From: an uncultured Lachnoanaerobaculum sp.
Lineage (GTDB): Bacteria; Bacillota; Clostridia; Lachnospirales; Lachnospiraceae
NCBI GenBank assembly: GCA_916720285.1
Contig: CAKAQP010000033.1
Location: 1-14,996, forward strand
DNA: 14,996 nt
Direction of reading: 5' to 3'
Each line of letters opens with the position of its first letter. The first letter of the stretch is position 1. Made by a program: the position numbers and the translations under genes. Under the pieces are notes generated by a model. It was not told where the DNA came from, made no database searches, and saw only the letters and a list, made by a program, of their open reading frames with translations. Below are positions 6,954 through 13,817 of this stretch, in pieces.

Positions 6954-6984
6954 AAAAATCCCTTACTTAATGTAGGGGATTTTT
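6954..6984 (+). terminator. Rho-independent terminator of the decarboxylase operon
   Basis: A 13-bp stem (6954-6966 with 6972-6984, one C/T mismatch giving a G-U pair) closes on the loop TTAAT and ends in TTTTT. It starts 16 bases after the oadA stop. Only 6 bases separate it from the possible GTG start of the next gene, and 12 from the ATG, so it may also act as an attenuator for potassium uptake. Confidence 0.85.
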
Positions 6985-6996
6985 ATGTAAGTGAAA

Positions 6997-8337
6997 ATGA
7001 GAGAAATAAAGAGAAAAGTTTTAAAACAATTTAGCAGTGCCAGAATTATTCTGTTTGGATTTATTATTATGATATTTTTAGGGGCAAGTATTCTATGTTT
7101 GCCTATTTCATCAAGAAGCAGGGAATTTACACCTTTTATAGATGCCCTGTTTACCGCAACCAGCGCAAGCTGTGTTACAGGCCTTATAGTATATGACACC
7201 GCTACACATTGGTCGGTATTTGGGAAAATTATAATAATAGCTATGATACAATGCGGAGGACTCGGTGTGGTAACGATGTTAACCGTATTTACTCAGGTTA
7301 CAGGCAAAAAAATAGGACTAAGAGACAGAGCCACATTACAAAGTGCACTTTCAGCACCGCAAATTGGCGGTATTATCAGACTTACAAGTTTTATATTTAA
7401 AGCGACTATTATTATAGAGATGATTGGTGCACTCCTTATGTTCCCAAGTTTTATGAAAGATTTTGGGATAACAAAGGGAATATATTATTCTGTATTTCAT
7501 TCTATATCTGCATTTTGTAATGCAGGTTTTGATTTGATGGGTGATGTAAGCAAGTTTTCATCTTTGACAAAGTATCAATCCGATATAATGATAAATATAA
7601 CAATAATGTTATTGATACTGATAGGAGGTCTGGGTTTTCTTATATGGAAGGATATATTTGATTACAGGTTTGATATAAAAAGATATTCTACTCAAACTAA
7701 GATAGTGCTTACAATGACATCTGTTTTGGTATTGTTTCCGTCCATATTATTTTTCTTTACAGAATTTAGCGGATTGGACATCAAGACAAGAGTGCTCTCA
7801 AGTCTATTTCATGCGGTTACACCAAGGACTGCTGGATTTAATACTATAGATTATACGAAGTTTAGCGACAACGGTATAGCAATGACGATTATTTTGATGT
7901 TGATAGGTGGAGGATCGGGATCTACAGCAGGCGGTATCAAGATGACTACAATTTTTATTTTAGTTGCTACAATGTGTTCTGTTTTAAAGCAGGACAAAGA
8001 GGTAGCGGTATTTAAGAAAAGGATTGAACCGGATATAATAAAGAATGCCGTTGCGGTATTTGCTTTGGATATATTTTTATTTATAGTCGGATCAATGATT
8101 ATAAGCGGAATAGAAGGATTTTCGCTTAAAGAAACAATGTTTGAGTGTGCATCTGCTGTTGCAACGGTAGGACTGACTTTGGGTATTACACCACATCTTG
8201 GAATTATTTCAAAAATATTGTTGATATGTATGATGTATTTCGGAAGAGTAGGAGGTATAACGCTTATATTTGCGGCAGTTACTCCTAAAAATAACGGAAA
8301 TGCAAGATACCCCAAGGATCAGGTAGCGGTAGGATAA
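6997..8337 (+). CDS. ktrB: Potassium transporter membrane subunit, KtrB/TrkH family
   Basis: The product is a membrane protein of 446 residues (448 if GTG 6991 is used) with the four-repeat architecture of Trk/Ktr/HKT transporters. The selectivity-filter P-loops are visible: TSASCVTGL, SISAFCNAGFD, VTPRTAGFN and SAVATVGLT, each with the central Gly. The Gly/Ser-rich intramembrane gate loop IGGGSGSTAGGIKMTT follows the third repeat. It imports K+ (often with Na+) and is gated by the cytoplasmic RCK partner encoded next. The length fits KtrB better than the longer proteobacterial TrkH. No clear ribosome binding site precedes either start (only TAAGTGA), so the start is uncertain. A terminator hairpin lies immediately upstream. 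Confidence 0.93.
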   Translation: MREIKRKVLKQFSSARIILFGFIIMIFLGASILCLPISSRSREFTPFIDALFTATSASCVTGLIVYDTATHWSVFGKIIIIAMIQCGGLGVVTMLTVFTQVTGKKIGLRDRATLQSALSAPQIGGIIRLTSFIFKATIIIEMIGALLMFPSFMKDFGITKGIYYSVFHSISAFCNAGFDLMGDVSKFSSLTKYQSDIMINITIMLLILIGGLGFLIWKDIFDYRFDIKRYSTQTKIVLTMTSVLVLFPSILFFFTEFSGLDIKTRVLSSLFHAVTPRTAGFNTIDYTKFSDNGIAMTIILMLIGGGSGSTAGGIKMTTIFILVATMCSVLKQDKEVAVFKKRIEPDIIKNAVAVFALDIFLFIVGSMIISGIEGFSLKETMFECASAVATVGLTLGITPHLGIISKILLICMMYFGRVGGITLIFAAVTPKNNGNARYPKDQVAVG

Positions 8338-8356
8338 ATTTTATAGAAGGTGAATT

Positions 8357-9049
8357 ATGAAAAGTTTTTTAGTAATAGGAGTAGGGCGTTTCGGGCGCCA
8401 TTTATGTAAGAAATTATATGAACTGGGATATGATGTAATGGCTGTGGACAGAAATGAGGACTGTATAGAGCCGGTGCTGCCTTATACCTTAAATTCAATG
8501 ATAGGAGACAGTACAAAGAGCGAGTTTATAAAATCAATCGGTGTAAGTAATTTTGATGCCTGTTTTGTGGCAATAGGTGATGATTTTCAAACTTCACTTG
8601 AAACAACGTCACTTCTTAGTGAGTGTGGAGCAAAATATGTGGTAGCCAGAGCATCCAGAGATACGCAAGCAAAATTTCTTTTAAGAAACGGGGCAAATGA
8701 AGTGGTATATCCTGAAAGACAGCTGGCTGAATGGACTGCAATAAGATACAGTTCAAATAATATTTCAAATTATATAGAGCTGCCCGGAGAAAATTCTATA
8801 TTTGAATGTAAGGTTCCTAAAAGCTGGGAGGAAAAAACCGTATTGGAGCTTGATATAAGGAAAAAATACAAAGTTAATATTATGGGAATAAAAAAAGGTG
8901 AGAACTGGTATATGACTATTACTCCACAGACAAAGTTTGAAAAGGATCAGGATATAATGGTTTACGGAGCAAATAAATATTTGAAAAAATTCTTAAATTT
9001 TGATTCAAGCAATTTTACAACTGAAGAAGAGGCTGAAGATGATGATTGA
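8357..9049 (+). CDS. ktrA: Potassium channel regulatory subunit, KtrA/TrkA family (RCK)
   Basis: This 230-residue cytoplasmic protein has an RCK_N Rossmann domain with the nucleotide-binding GVGRFG motif (8-13) and acidic Asp31 at the end of strand 2, GDSTKSEFIKSIGVSNFDACFVAIGDD, and ARASRDTQAKFLLRNGANEVVYPE. An RCK_C domain occupies about 135-215. It forms the ring that binds ATP/ADP or NAD(H), and c-di-AMP in Firmicutes, and opens or closes KtrB. It starts 19 bases after ktrB, with an AGAAGGTG ribosome binding site, and its end overlaps the next gene by 11 bases. The acidic tail EEEAEDDD is lineage-specific. Confidence 0.95.
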   Translation: MKSFLVIGVGRFGRHLCKKLYELGYDVMAVDRNEDCIEPVLPYTLNSMIGDSTKSEFIKSIGVSNFDACFVAIGDDFQTSLETTSLLSECGAKYVVARASRDTQAKFLLRNGANEVVYPERQLAEWTAIRYSSNNISNYIELPGENSIFECKVPKSWEEKTVLELDIRKKYKVNIMGIKKGENWYMTITPQTKFEKDQDIMVYGANKYLKKFLNFDSSNFTTEEEAEDDD

Positions 9050-9614
9050 TGATATTTCCATTAGATTTGCAAAACCTGAGGATGCTAAAGAGCTGCTCAA
9101 AATATACGCATATTATGTAACAGATACGGCAATATCATTTGAAACAGAAGTACCAAGTGAGGAAGAGTTTAAATTAAGAATAGAAGAGGTTTTAAGAAGC
9201 TATCCGTATATTGTTGCCTGTAAGGATGATGAAATACTGGGATATGCCTATTTGCATTCATTTGTAGGAAGAAAGGCTTATGAATTAAGTGCAGAGACTA
9301 CCATATACCTAAATCCGGATAAGAAGAAAATGGGTATAGGCAAAAAATTATACTCTGTCCTGGAGGATGTAGCAAAGGCGCAGAATATAACAAATTTATA
9401 TTCATGTATCGGTTATGTGGATAAAGAGGATGAATATTTAAATAATAACAGTGTACAGTTTCATGAACATATCGGGTTTAGAATGGTTGGGAAATTTGAA
9501 AACTGCGGTCATAAATTCGGTAGATGGTATCATATGGTATGGATGGAGAAGATAATAGGAGAACATGGAGAGATTAGGGAGTTTTTGAAGTATTCGGATA
9601 TAAAAAGTTTTTAG
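9039..9614 (+). CDS. GNAT acetyltransferase, phosphinothricin/methionine-sulfone acetyltransferase-like
   Basis: The 191-residue protein is a single GNAT domain. The N-terminus IRFAKPEDAKELLKIYAYYV is typical of the family, and the acetyl-CoA-binding motif A spans ETTIYLNPDKKKMGIGKKLY, with the pyrophosphate loop KKKMGIGK. The C-terminal HEHIGFRMVGKFENCGHKFGRWYHMVWMEK strongly resembles the PAT/YncA (MnaT) group, which N-acetylates small amino-acid analogues. The substrate cannot be fixed from sequence. Start ATG 9039 is chosen because AGAGG (9028-9032) precedes it by 6 bases; it overlaps ktrA by 11 bases, so translation is probably coupled. The link with potassium uptake looks incidental. 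Confidence 0.85.
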   Translation: MMIDDISIRFAKPEDAKELLKIYAYYVTDTAISFETEVPSEEEFKLRIEEVLRSYPYIVACKDDEILGYAYLHSFVGRKAYELSAETTIYLNPDKKKMGIGKKLYSVLEDVAKAQNITNLYSCIGYVDKEDEYLNNNSVQFHEHIGFRMVGKFENCGHKFGRWYHMVWMEKIIGEHGEIREFLKYSDIKSF

Positions 9615-9637
9615 TAAAAATCATATCTAAAGAAAAA

Positions 9638-9663
9638 TTCGCCTCCATATAATTGGAGGCGAA
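9638..9663 (-). terminator. Rho-independent terminator of dapL
   Basis: The perfect 10-bp arms TTCGCCTCCA and TGGAGGCGAA flank the loop TATAAT. Read on the minus strand, the stem is followed by TTTTT (9637-9633), which is correct for dapL ending at 9670. On the plus strand it is followed by A residues, so it would stop the converging GNAT transcript only weakly. Confidence 0.85.
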
Positions 9664-9669
9664 AAAATA

Positions 9670-10887
9670 TTAAAGTACATTTCGTATTCTTTTTACAGCT
9701 TCAACGGTATTCTCATGTTTTCCGAATGCTGTAAGTCTAAAGTAGCCGTTTCCGCCCGGACCGAATCCCTCTCCCGGAGTTCCGACAACATTTGCCTTTT
9801 CAAGAAGAAAATCAAAGAAATCCCATCCTGTCATATTGTCAGGTGTCTTTAACCAAATATAAGGGGCATTGATACCGCCAAAGAGTTTAAGGTTTGTATC
9901 CTTTAACCCGTTCAATATTGTGTCACAGTTTTGCATATAGTAGTTGACCAATCCTTTAACTTCCTCTTGGCCTTGTGCGGAGTAAACAGCTTCACCGGCT
10001 CTTTGTACAATATAAGGTGCGCCGTTATATTTTGTGCCGTGGCGTCTTGCCCACATATCATGAAGTGAGTAGCCGTTCATGATCAAATCTTTCGGAACTA
10101 CCGCATAGCCCAGACGCAGACCTGTAAAACCTGCAGTCTTTGAAAAGGAGCGAAGTTCAATGGCACAGGTATTTGCACCGCCACATTCATAGATTGAATG
10201 TGGTACATCATCTTCTCTTATATATGCCTCGTATGCGGCGTCATATATAATCACAGATTTACTTGCATTGGCTGCATCAACCCACTTTTGTAATTCATTT
10301 TTTTTCATAGTGGCACCGGTAGGGTTGTTCGGGAAACAAAGATAAATAATATCAGGCATAACTTCAGGCAAGTTCGGAGCAAAATTGTTTTCGGCACTGC
10401 ACAGCATATATGTGATATTTGAAAATTTACTTAAATCGGCGATATAGTCGCCGGCACGACCGGCCATAACATTGGAGTCGACATATACAGGGTATACAGG
10501 GTCACATACACCTAGAGTGTTGTCAAGAGAAAAAAGCTCCTGAATATTTCCTGAATCACATTTTGCACCGTCAGATACAAAGATTTCGTCAGCTGAAATA
10601 TCGCAGCCGCGTTTTTCAAAGTCATTCTTTGCAATAGCTTCACGAAGGAAGCTGTAACCGAGGTCGGGAGCGTATCCTCTAAAAGTTTCTTCATGTGCCA
10701 TCTCATCAACCGAAGTATGAAGTGCATCTATAACACTTTTTGTAAGCGGTCTTGTAACATCACCGATACCGAGACGGATAATATCCTTGTCAGGATTTGC
10801 ATTCTTATAATTTTCTATTTTCTTTGCAATGGCGGAAAATAAATAACTGCCGGGAAGTTTCTGAAAATTTGTATTGATTTTTAACAT
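9670..10887 (-). CDS. dapL: LL-diaminopimelate aminotransferase
   Basis: This 405-residue fold-type I PLP aminotransferase matches the DapL family along its length: INTNFQKLPGSYLFSAIAKKI at the start, IIRLGIGDVTRPL, FRGYAPDLGYSFLREAIA, VSDGAKCDSGNIQELF, CFPNNPTGATM (184-194), DAAYEAYI, and the PLP lysine Lys250 in LRSFSKTAGFTGLRLG. It converts tetrahydrodipicolinate plus glutamate directly to LL-diaminopimelate, the one-step route to lysine and the peptidoglycan cross-linking residue in many Clostridia. AAGGAG precedes the ATG by 6 bases on the minus strand. It is monocistronic, with its own promoter and terminator, and divergent from the PTS operon. Confidence 0.96.
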   Translation of the reverse strand: MLKINTNFQKLPGSYLFSAIAKKIENYKNANPDKDIIRLGIGDVTRPLTKSVIDALHTSVDEMAHEETFRGYAPDLGYSFLREAIAKNDFEKRGCDISADEIFVSDGAKCDSGNIQELFSLDNTLGVCDPVYPVYVDSNVMAGRAGDYIADLSKFSNITYMLCSAENNFAPNLPEVMPDIIYLCFPNNPTGATMKKNELQKWVDAANASKSVIIYDAAYEAYIREDDVPHSIYECGGANTCAIELRSFSKTAGFTGLRLGYAVVPKDLIMNGYSLHDMWARRHGTKYNGAPYIVQRAGEAVYSAQGQEEVKGLVNYYMQNCDTILNGLKDTNLKLFGGINAPYIWLKTPDNMTGWDFFDFLLEKANVVGTPGEGFGPGGNGYFRLTAFGKHENTVEAVKRIRNVL

Positions 10888-10930
10888 TTAGTACTCCTTT
10901 ATATTGAAGTTTATGACTTTTTAAGTCTGT

Positions 10931-10959
10931 ACTTTAAATCTAAATTTTTACAATGTCAA
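10931..10959 (-). promoter_or_regulatory. Candidate sigma-A promoter of dapL
   Basis: On the minus strand a perfect -35 box TTGACA (10959-10954) is followed, after 17 bases, by TAAAGT (10936-10931). The predicted transcript starts about 35-40 bases before the dapL ATG, leaving room for its ribosome binding site. Confidence 0.6.
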
Positions 10960-11013
10960 TAAGAATTTTTAAAAATTGTATTTAAAAAATCTGAAATAAG
11001 TTATTCAATTATA

Positions 11014-11042
11014 TTGACATTTAAACAGTATTATGATTAAAT
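11014..11042 (+). promoter_or_regulatory. Candidate sigma-A promoter of the PTS/murQ operon
   Basis: A perfect TTGACA (11014-11019) is followed after 17 bases by TTAAAT (11037-11042). The predicted start is near 11049, about 70 bases before the IIA ATG, so the transcript would carry a leader with the hairpin at 11062-11102. The -10 box is only a 4/6 match. Confidence 0.5.
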
Positions 11043-11048
11043 ACATTC

Positions 11049-11063
11049 AGAAACAATATTTCT
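11049..11063. promoter_or_regulatory. Palindrome AGAAA-N5-TTTCT, candidate RpiR-family operator
   Basis: The exact inverted arms AGAAA and TTTCT with spacer CAATA lie just after the candidate -10 box, where a repressor would block transcription. RpiR-type regulators commonly bind GAAA-N-TTTC-like dyads, and one is encoded in this operon. Such a short dyad is common in AT-rich DNA. Confidence 0.3.
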
Positions 11064-11102
11064 TAAAATAAAATATTTTTTGAAATAATATTTTATTTTA
11101 AG
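11062..11102 (+). promoter_or_regulatory. Perfect 16-bp stem-loop in the leader of the PTS operon
   Basis: The arms CTTAAAATAAAATATT (11062-11077) and their exact complement (11087-11102) enclose a 9-base loop, TTTTGAAAT. The second arm ends 5 bases before AGGAG (11108-11112). The stem is nearly all A-U, with one G-C pair. It could protect the 5' end, control IIA translation, act as a weak attenuator, or be an operator in DNA form. Confidence 0.5.
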
Positions 11103-11117
11103 TTGCTAGGAGATTTT

Positions 11118-11468
11118 ATGAGAGAAGAAGATTATCAGGTTTCTTTTGAAATAATTGCTACGGCAGGTGACAGCAAGGGATATTCGATGGATGCCATCTG
11201 TGATGCAAGAAAGGGTGACTTTGAATCTGCAAATGAAAAGCTTAAAGAGGCGAATCAAAGACTTTTACAGGCTCATGAATTACAGACAGATATGATTGCA
11301 AAGGAAGCCGGAGGTGAACAGGTTCCTGTAAATATTATTCTGATACATTCACAAGACCACCTTACAATGGCAAATGTAGCTGAGGAGTTGGCGGAGGAGA
11401 TGATCTCACTCTATAAAACAATAGCCGATCTTAAGACGGAAATAGAAGAAATAAAAAAGAAAATATAA
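11118..11468 (+). CDS. PTS lactose/cellobiose-family IIA component
   Basis: The 116-residue protein is a Lac/cellobiose-type (ChbA/CelC/LacF) EIIA, an all-helical trimer. It shows FEIIATAGDSKGYSMDAICDARKGDFESA and then the phosphorylation motif LIHSQDHL, with His77 as the phosphohistidine and Asp80 as the metal-binding Asp (His89 and Asp92 in E. coli ChbA). The length equals the family norm. It takes phosphate from HPr and passes it to the IIB cysteine. ATG 11118 is chosen because AGGAG (11108-11112) sits 5 bases before it; the in-frame TTG at 11103 would precede that site. It is the first gene of the operon; its likely IIB partner begins at 14838, an unusual separation by three genes. Confidence 0.93.
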   Translation: MREEDYQVSFEIIATAGDSKGYSMDAICDARKGDFESANEKLKEANQRLLQAHELQTDMIAKEAGGEQVPVNIILIHSQDHLTMANVAEELAEEMISLYKTIADLKTEIEEIKKKI

Positions 11469-11506
11469 AAGTGATTGGGAGTTCCATAAAATTTGGAGGT
11501 AATACA

Positions 11507-12349
11507 TTGGATATAGTATTGCAAATCAAAGAGGAATATTCAAAACTGACCAAGTCGGAACAGAGAGTGGCGGATTATTTTATAGATAATTATAAAGATG
11601 CTATAAATCTAAGTACACAATCAATTGCGGCAATAACGGGCACATCACCGGCTACAGTCATCAGATTTGTAAAAAGTCTGGAATTTGACGGTATTCAACA
11701 GCTGAAACTCGCATTGGCTGCAGATTTGGATTCGGATAAAGATTATACAGGTGATGAGATAATACATCCTGAAGACGAACTTGAAGATATTATAGAAAAA
11801 AACAAAATAAATCTTATTAAGAGTATTGAAAAACTTTATGCTCTGATGGATATAAGTCTAATTGAAGAGGCGATAGATGCAATAGATAATGCAAGGAAAA
11901 TATATCTGTTCGGTGTAGGGGCCAGCGGTATAGTTTGTTATGATATAAATTATAAGCTTTCAAGAATAGGTAAGGATGTTGTATTTAATAATGATATACA
12001 TTTACAGCTTGTTAATTTGAATTTTATTAAAAAAGAAGATGCCTGTGTCTGTATAAGTTATAGCGGAAATACAAAGGAGACTGTTTTGGTGGCTGAAATT
12101 GCAAAAAGGGCAGGAGCAAAGACAATAGGTATTTGTTGTTTCGGCAAGAATGAATTGTCTAAAATCTGTGATATAACTCTTCGTGTTCCGCACGATGAGA
12201 GAGAGTTGAGACTTGGAGCAATTTCGAGTCGTAATACAACGCTTACTTTACTTGATATGATTTATCTTGCAATATCACACAGACATTATCCTGAAGTTCT
12301 TGAAGATATTGAAGCTACAAGAGATTTGATAAAGAAGCTTAGAGAATGA
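11507..12349 (+). CDS. RpiR-family transcriptional regulator with SIS domain (MurR-like)
   Basis: This 280-residue protein has an N-terminal RpiR helix-turn-helix domain (about 1-75; LTKSEQRVADYFIDN, then INLSTQSIAAITGTSPATVIRFVKSLEFDG) and a C-terminal SIS phosphosugar-binding domain (about 110-255; IYLFGVGASGIVCYDINYKLSRIG, CISYSGNTKETVLVAEIAKRAGA). SIS domains of this family sense a phosphorylated sugar; E. coli MurR senses MurNAc-6-P. Beside murQ the same ligand is a reasonable guess, but the sequence does not show it. The start is taken as TTG 11507 because GGAGG (11495-11499) is 7 bases upstream and the protein then begins MDIVLQIKEEYSKLTKSE, as is usual; GTG 11471 has no ribosome binding site. 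The operators at 11049-11063 and 14723-14742 are candidates for its binding. Confidence 0.92.
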   Translation: MDIVLQIKEEYSKLTKSEQRVADYFIDNYKDAINLSTQSIAAITGTSPATVIRFVKSLEFDGIQQLKLALAADLDSDKDYTGDEIIHPEDELEDIIEKNKINLIKSIEKLYALMDISLIEEAIDAIDNARKIYLFGVGASGIVCYDINYKLSRIGKDVVFNNDIHLQLVNLNFIKKEDACVCISYSGNTKETVLVAEIAKRAGAKTIGICCFGKNELSKICDITLRVPHDERELRLGAISSRNTTLTLLDMIYLAISHRHYPEVLEDIEATRDLIKKLRE

Positions 12350-12371
12350 TTTTGTTAAAGGAAGTGAAAAA

Positions 12372-13817
12372 ATGAGAATGCTATGGGGAGGTGCAAGTGC
12401 CTCAAGCCAATATGAAGGAGGGTTTACTCTTTTTAATAAGGGTATGGATACTCAAGACTGCAGAAGATATATAAAGCGAACAGATAATGCGACTACCTCT
12501 ACAAGACTTTTAACAAAAGCCGATATAGAAAGAGCCAAAAATCCGAAAGACGGTGACTTCTTCCCGGGAAGAAGGGGAAGTGAAGGGCTTGCCCATATTG
12601 ATGAAGATATAGAGTATTTATCTGAGCTTGGGATAGATATATACAGGATTTCCATTGCATGGTCCAGAATTTTTCCGACAGGTGAAGAAGAAGAACCTAA
12701 TGAAGATGCCCTTAAGATGTACGGAGATATTTTAAAGAAGCTTAAGTCAAAGGGTATCAAGATATATCTCAGTCTTACACATTATGCGCTACCTCTTGCA
12801 CTGGTTGAAAAATATGGCGGTTGGAAAAACAGAAATCTTGTCGATTTGTATTTAAAATATGCAAAAGTAATATTTGAAAGATTTGGTAAGTACTTGGATT
12901 ATGTAGTACCTTTCAATGAGATAAATACCGGATTTTTTAGCCCTTTCAACGGACTTGGACTTCTCAGAGATGAAAATAAAGAGGGAAGCGGATATGATTT
13001 AAATGATATATTTGCAGGACTTCACAATCAGTTTATCGCTTCAGCAAAGGTAATAGAGCTTGGAAGAAAGATGCTTGATGTCAAATTCGGATGTATGGCC
13101 GCGTGTTTTTGCTACTACGGTTACTCATGTAATCCGCTTGATCAGTTAAAGACTCTTCAATATGAACAGGTGAATCAATGGTTCTTTACAGATGTTTTGG
13201 CAGCAGGTGAGTATCCTTACTATATGAAGAAGTACTTTAGAGAAAACAATGTAAAAGTGGAGTTTTTACCGGGAGATGAAGAACTTCTGAAAAACAACAC
13301 AGCCGATTTTGTGGGATTTTCATATTATCAGTCAAATGTGTGTGCATCTGAGGAAATGGAAAAGACAGTAGGTAATCTTGTGGTAAGTACAAAGAATCCG
13401 TATCTTAAAGCAAATGAGTGGGGATGGCAGATTGACCCTGTGGGCATGAGAATTTCTATGAACAAGATTTATGACAGATATAAAAAGCCTGTAATGATCA
13501 CAGAGAACAGCTTCGGATACAATGATGTATTGGAGGACGGCAATATCATAAATGACGACTACAGAATACAGTATTTGAACGACCACTTTGAACAGATAAA
13601 GCTGGCAATTGATGACGGAGTGGAATGTCTGGCATATTTGCTTTGGGGTATTGTCGATATAGTATCAGCCGGTTCACTGGAGATGACAAAGAGATACGGA
13701 GTGGTATATGTTGATGCCGACAACCTCGGTAACGGTACATATAAAAGATATAAAAAGAAGAGTTTTAAATTCTACAAGGATTTTATAGAAAAGGAGAAAA
13801 ACAGTGTTAAGTCTTGA
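12372..13817 (+). CDS. GH1 6-phospho-beta-glycosidase (BglA-like, with altered active-site loops)
   Basis: This 481-residue GH1 barrel belongs to the 6-phospho-beta-glucosidase subfamily. It shows LWGGASASSQYEGGF, ISIAWSRIFPTG, the acid/base Glu183 in FNEIN, YSCNP, GFSYYQSN, WGWQIDPVGMR and the nucleophile Glu378 in ITENS. The phosphate-binding Ser432, Lys440 and Tyr442 of the SAGSLEMTKRYG loop indicate a 6-phosphorylated substrate delivered by a PTS. Unusual points: TENS replaces TENG, AYLLWG replaces GYTPWG, HYALP replaces HY/F-D/E-MP, and the common HEAxDFYHxY segment is replaced by RRGSEGLAHI (67-76). The start follows AAAGGAAG by 7 bases. The 3' end overlaps murQ by 14 bases, tying it to MurNAc-6-P metabolism. 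A phospho-muramidase activity on MurNAc6P-GlcNAc is my inference; ordinary 6-phospho-beta-glucosidase is the default call. Confidence 0.9.
   Translation: MRMLWGGASASSQYEGGFTLFNKGMDTQDCRRYIKRTDNATTSTRLLTKADIERAKNPKDGDFFPGRRGSEGLAHIDEDIEYLSELGIDIYRISIAWSRIFPTGEEEEPNEDALKMYGDILKKLKSKGIKIYLSLTHYALPLALVEKYGGWKNRNLVDLYLKYAKVIFERFGKYLDYVVPFNEINTGFFSPFNGLGLLRDENKEGSGYDLNDIFAGLHNQFIASAKVIELGRKMLDVKFGCMAACFCYYGYSCNPLDQLKTLQYEQVNQWFFTDVLAAGEYPYYMKKYFRENNVKVEFLPGDEELLKNNTADFVGFSYYQSNVCASEEMEKTVGNLVVSTKNPYLKANEWGWQIDPVGMRISMNKIYDRYKKPVMITENSFGYNDVLEDGNIINDDYRIQYLNDHFEQIKLAIDDGVECLAYLLWGIVDIVSAGSLEMTKRYGVVYVDADNLGNGTYKRYKKKSFKFYKDFIEKEKNSVKS

Noticed and set aside
7851..8315. 154-codon minus-strand frame inside ktrB
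   Set aside because: It is the antisense of a membrane protein gene, hydrophobic only because its template is hydrophobic on the other strand.
11118..11468. ZapA-like or other small coiled-coil protein
   Set aside because: The helical sequence looks similar at first, but LIHSQDHL with His77 and Asp80 and the full-length match identify a Lac/cellobiose-type PTS IIA.
11471..11506. GTG at 11471 as start of the RpiR regulator
   Set aside because: No ribosome binding site precedes it, whereas GGAGG at 11495-11499 lies 7 bases before TTG 11507, which gives the normal family N-terminus.
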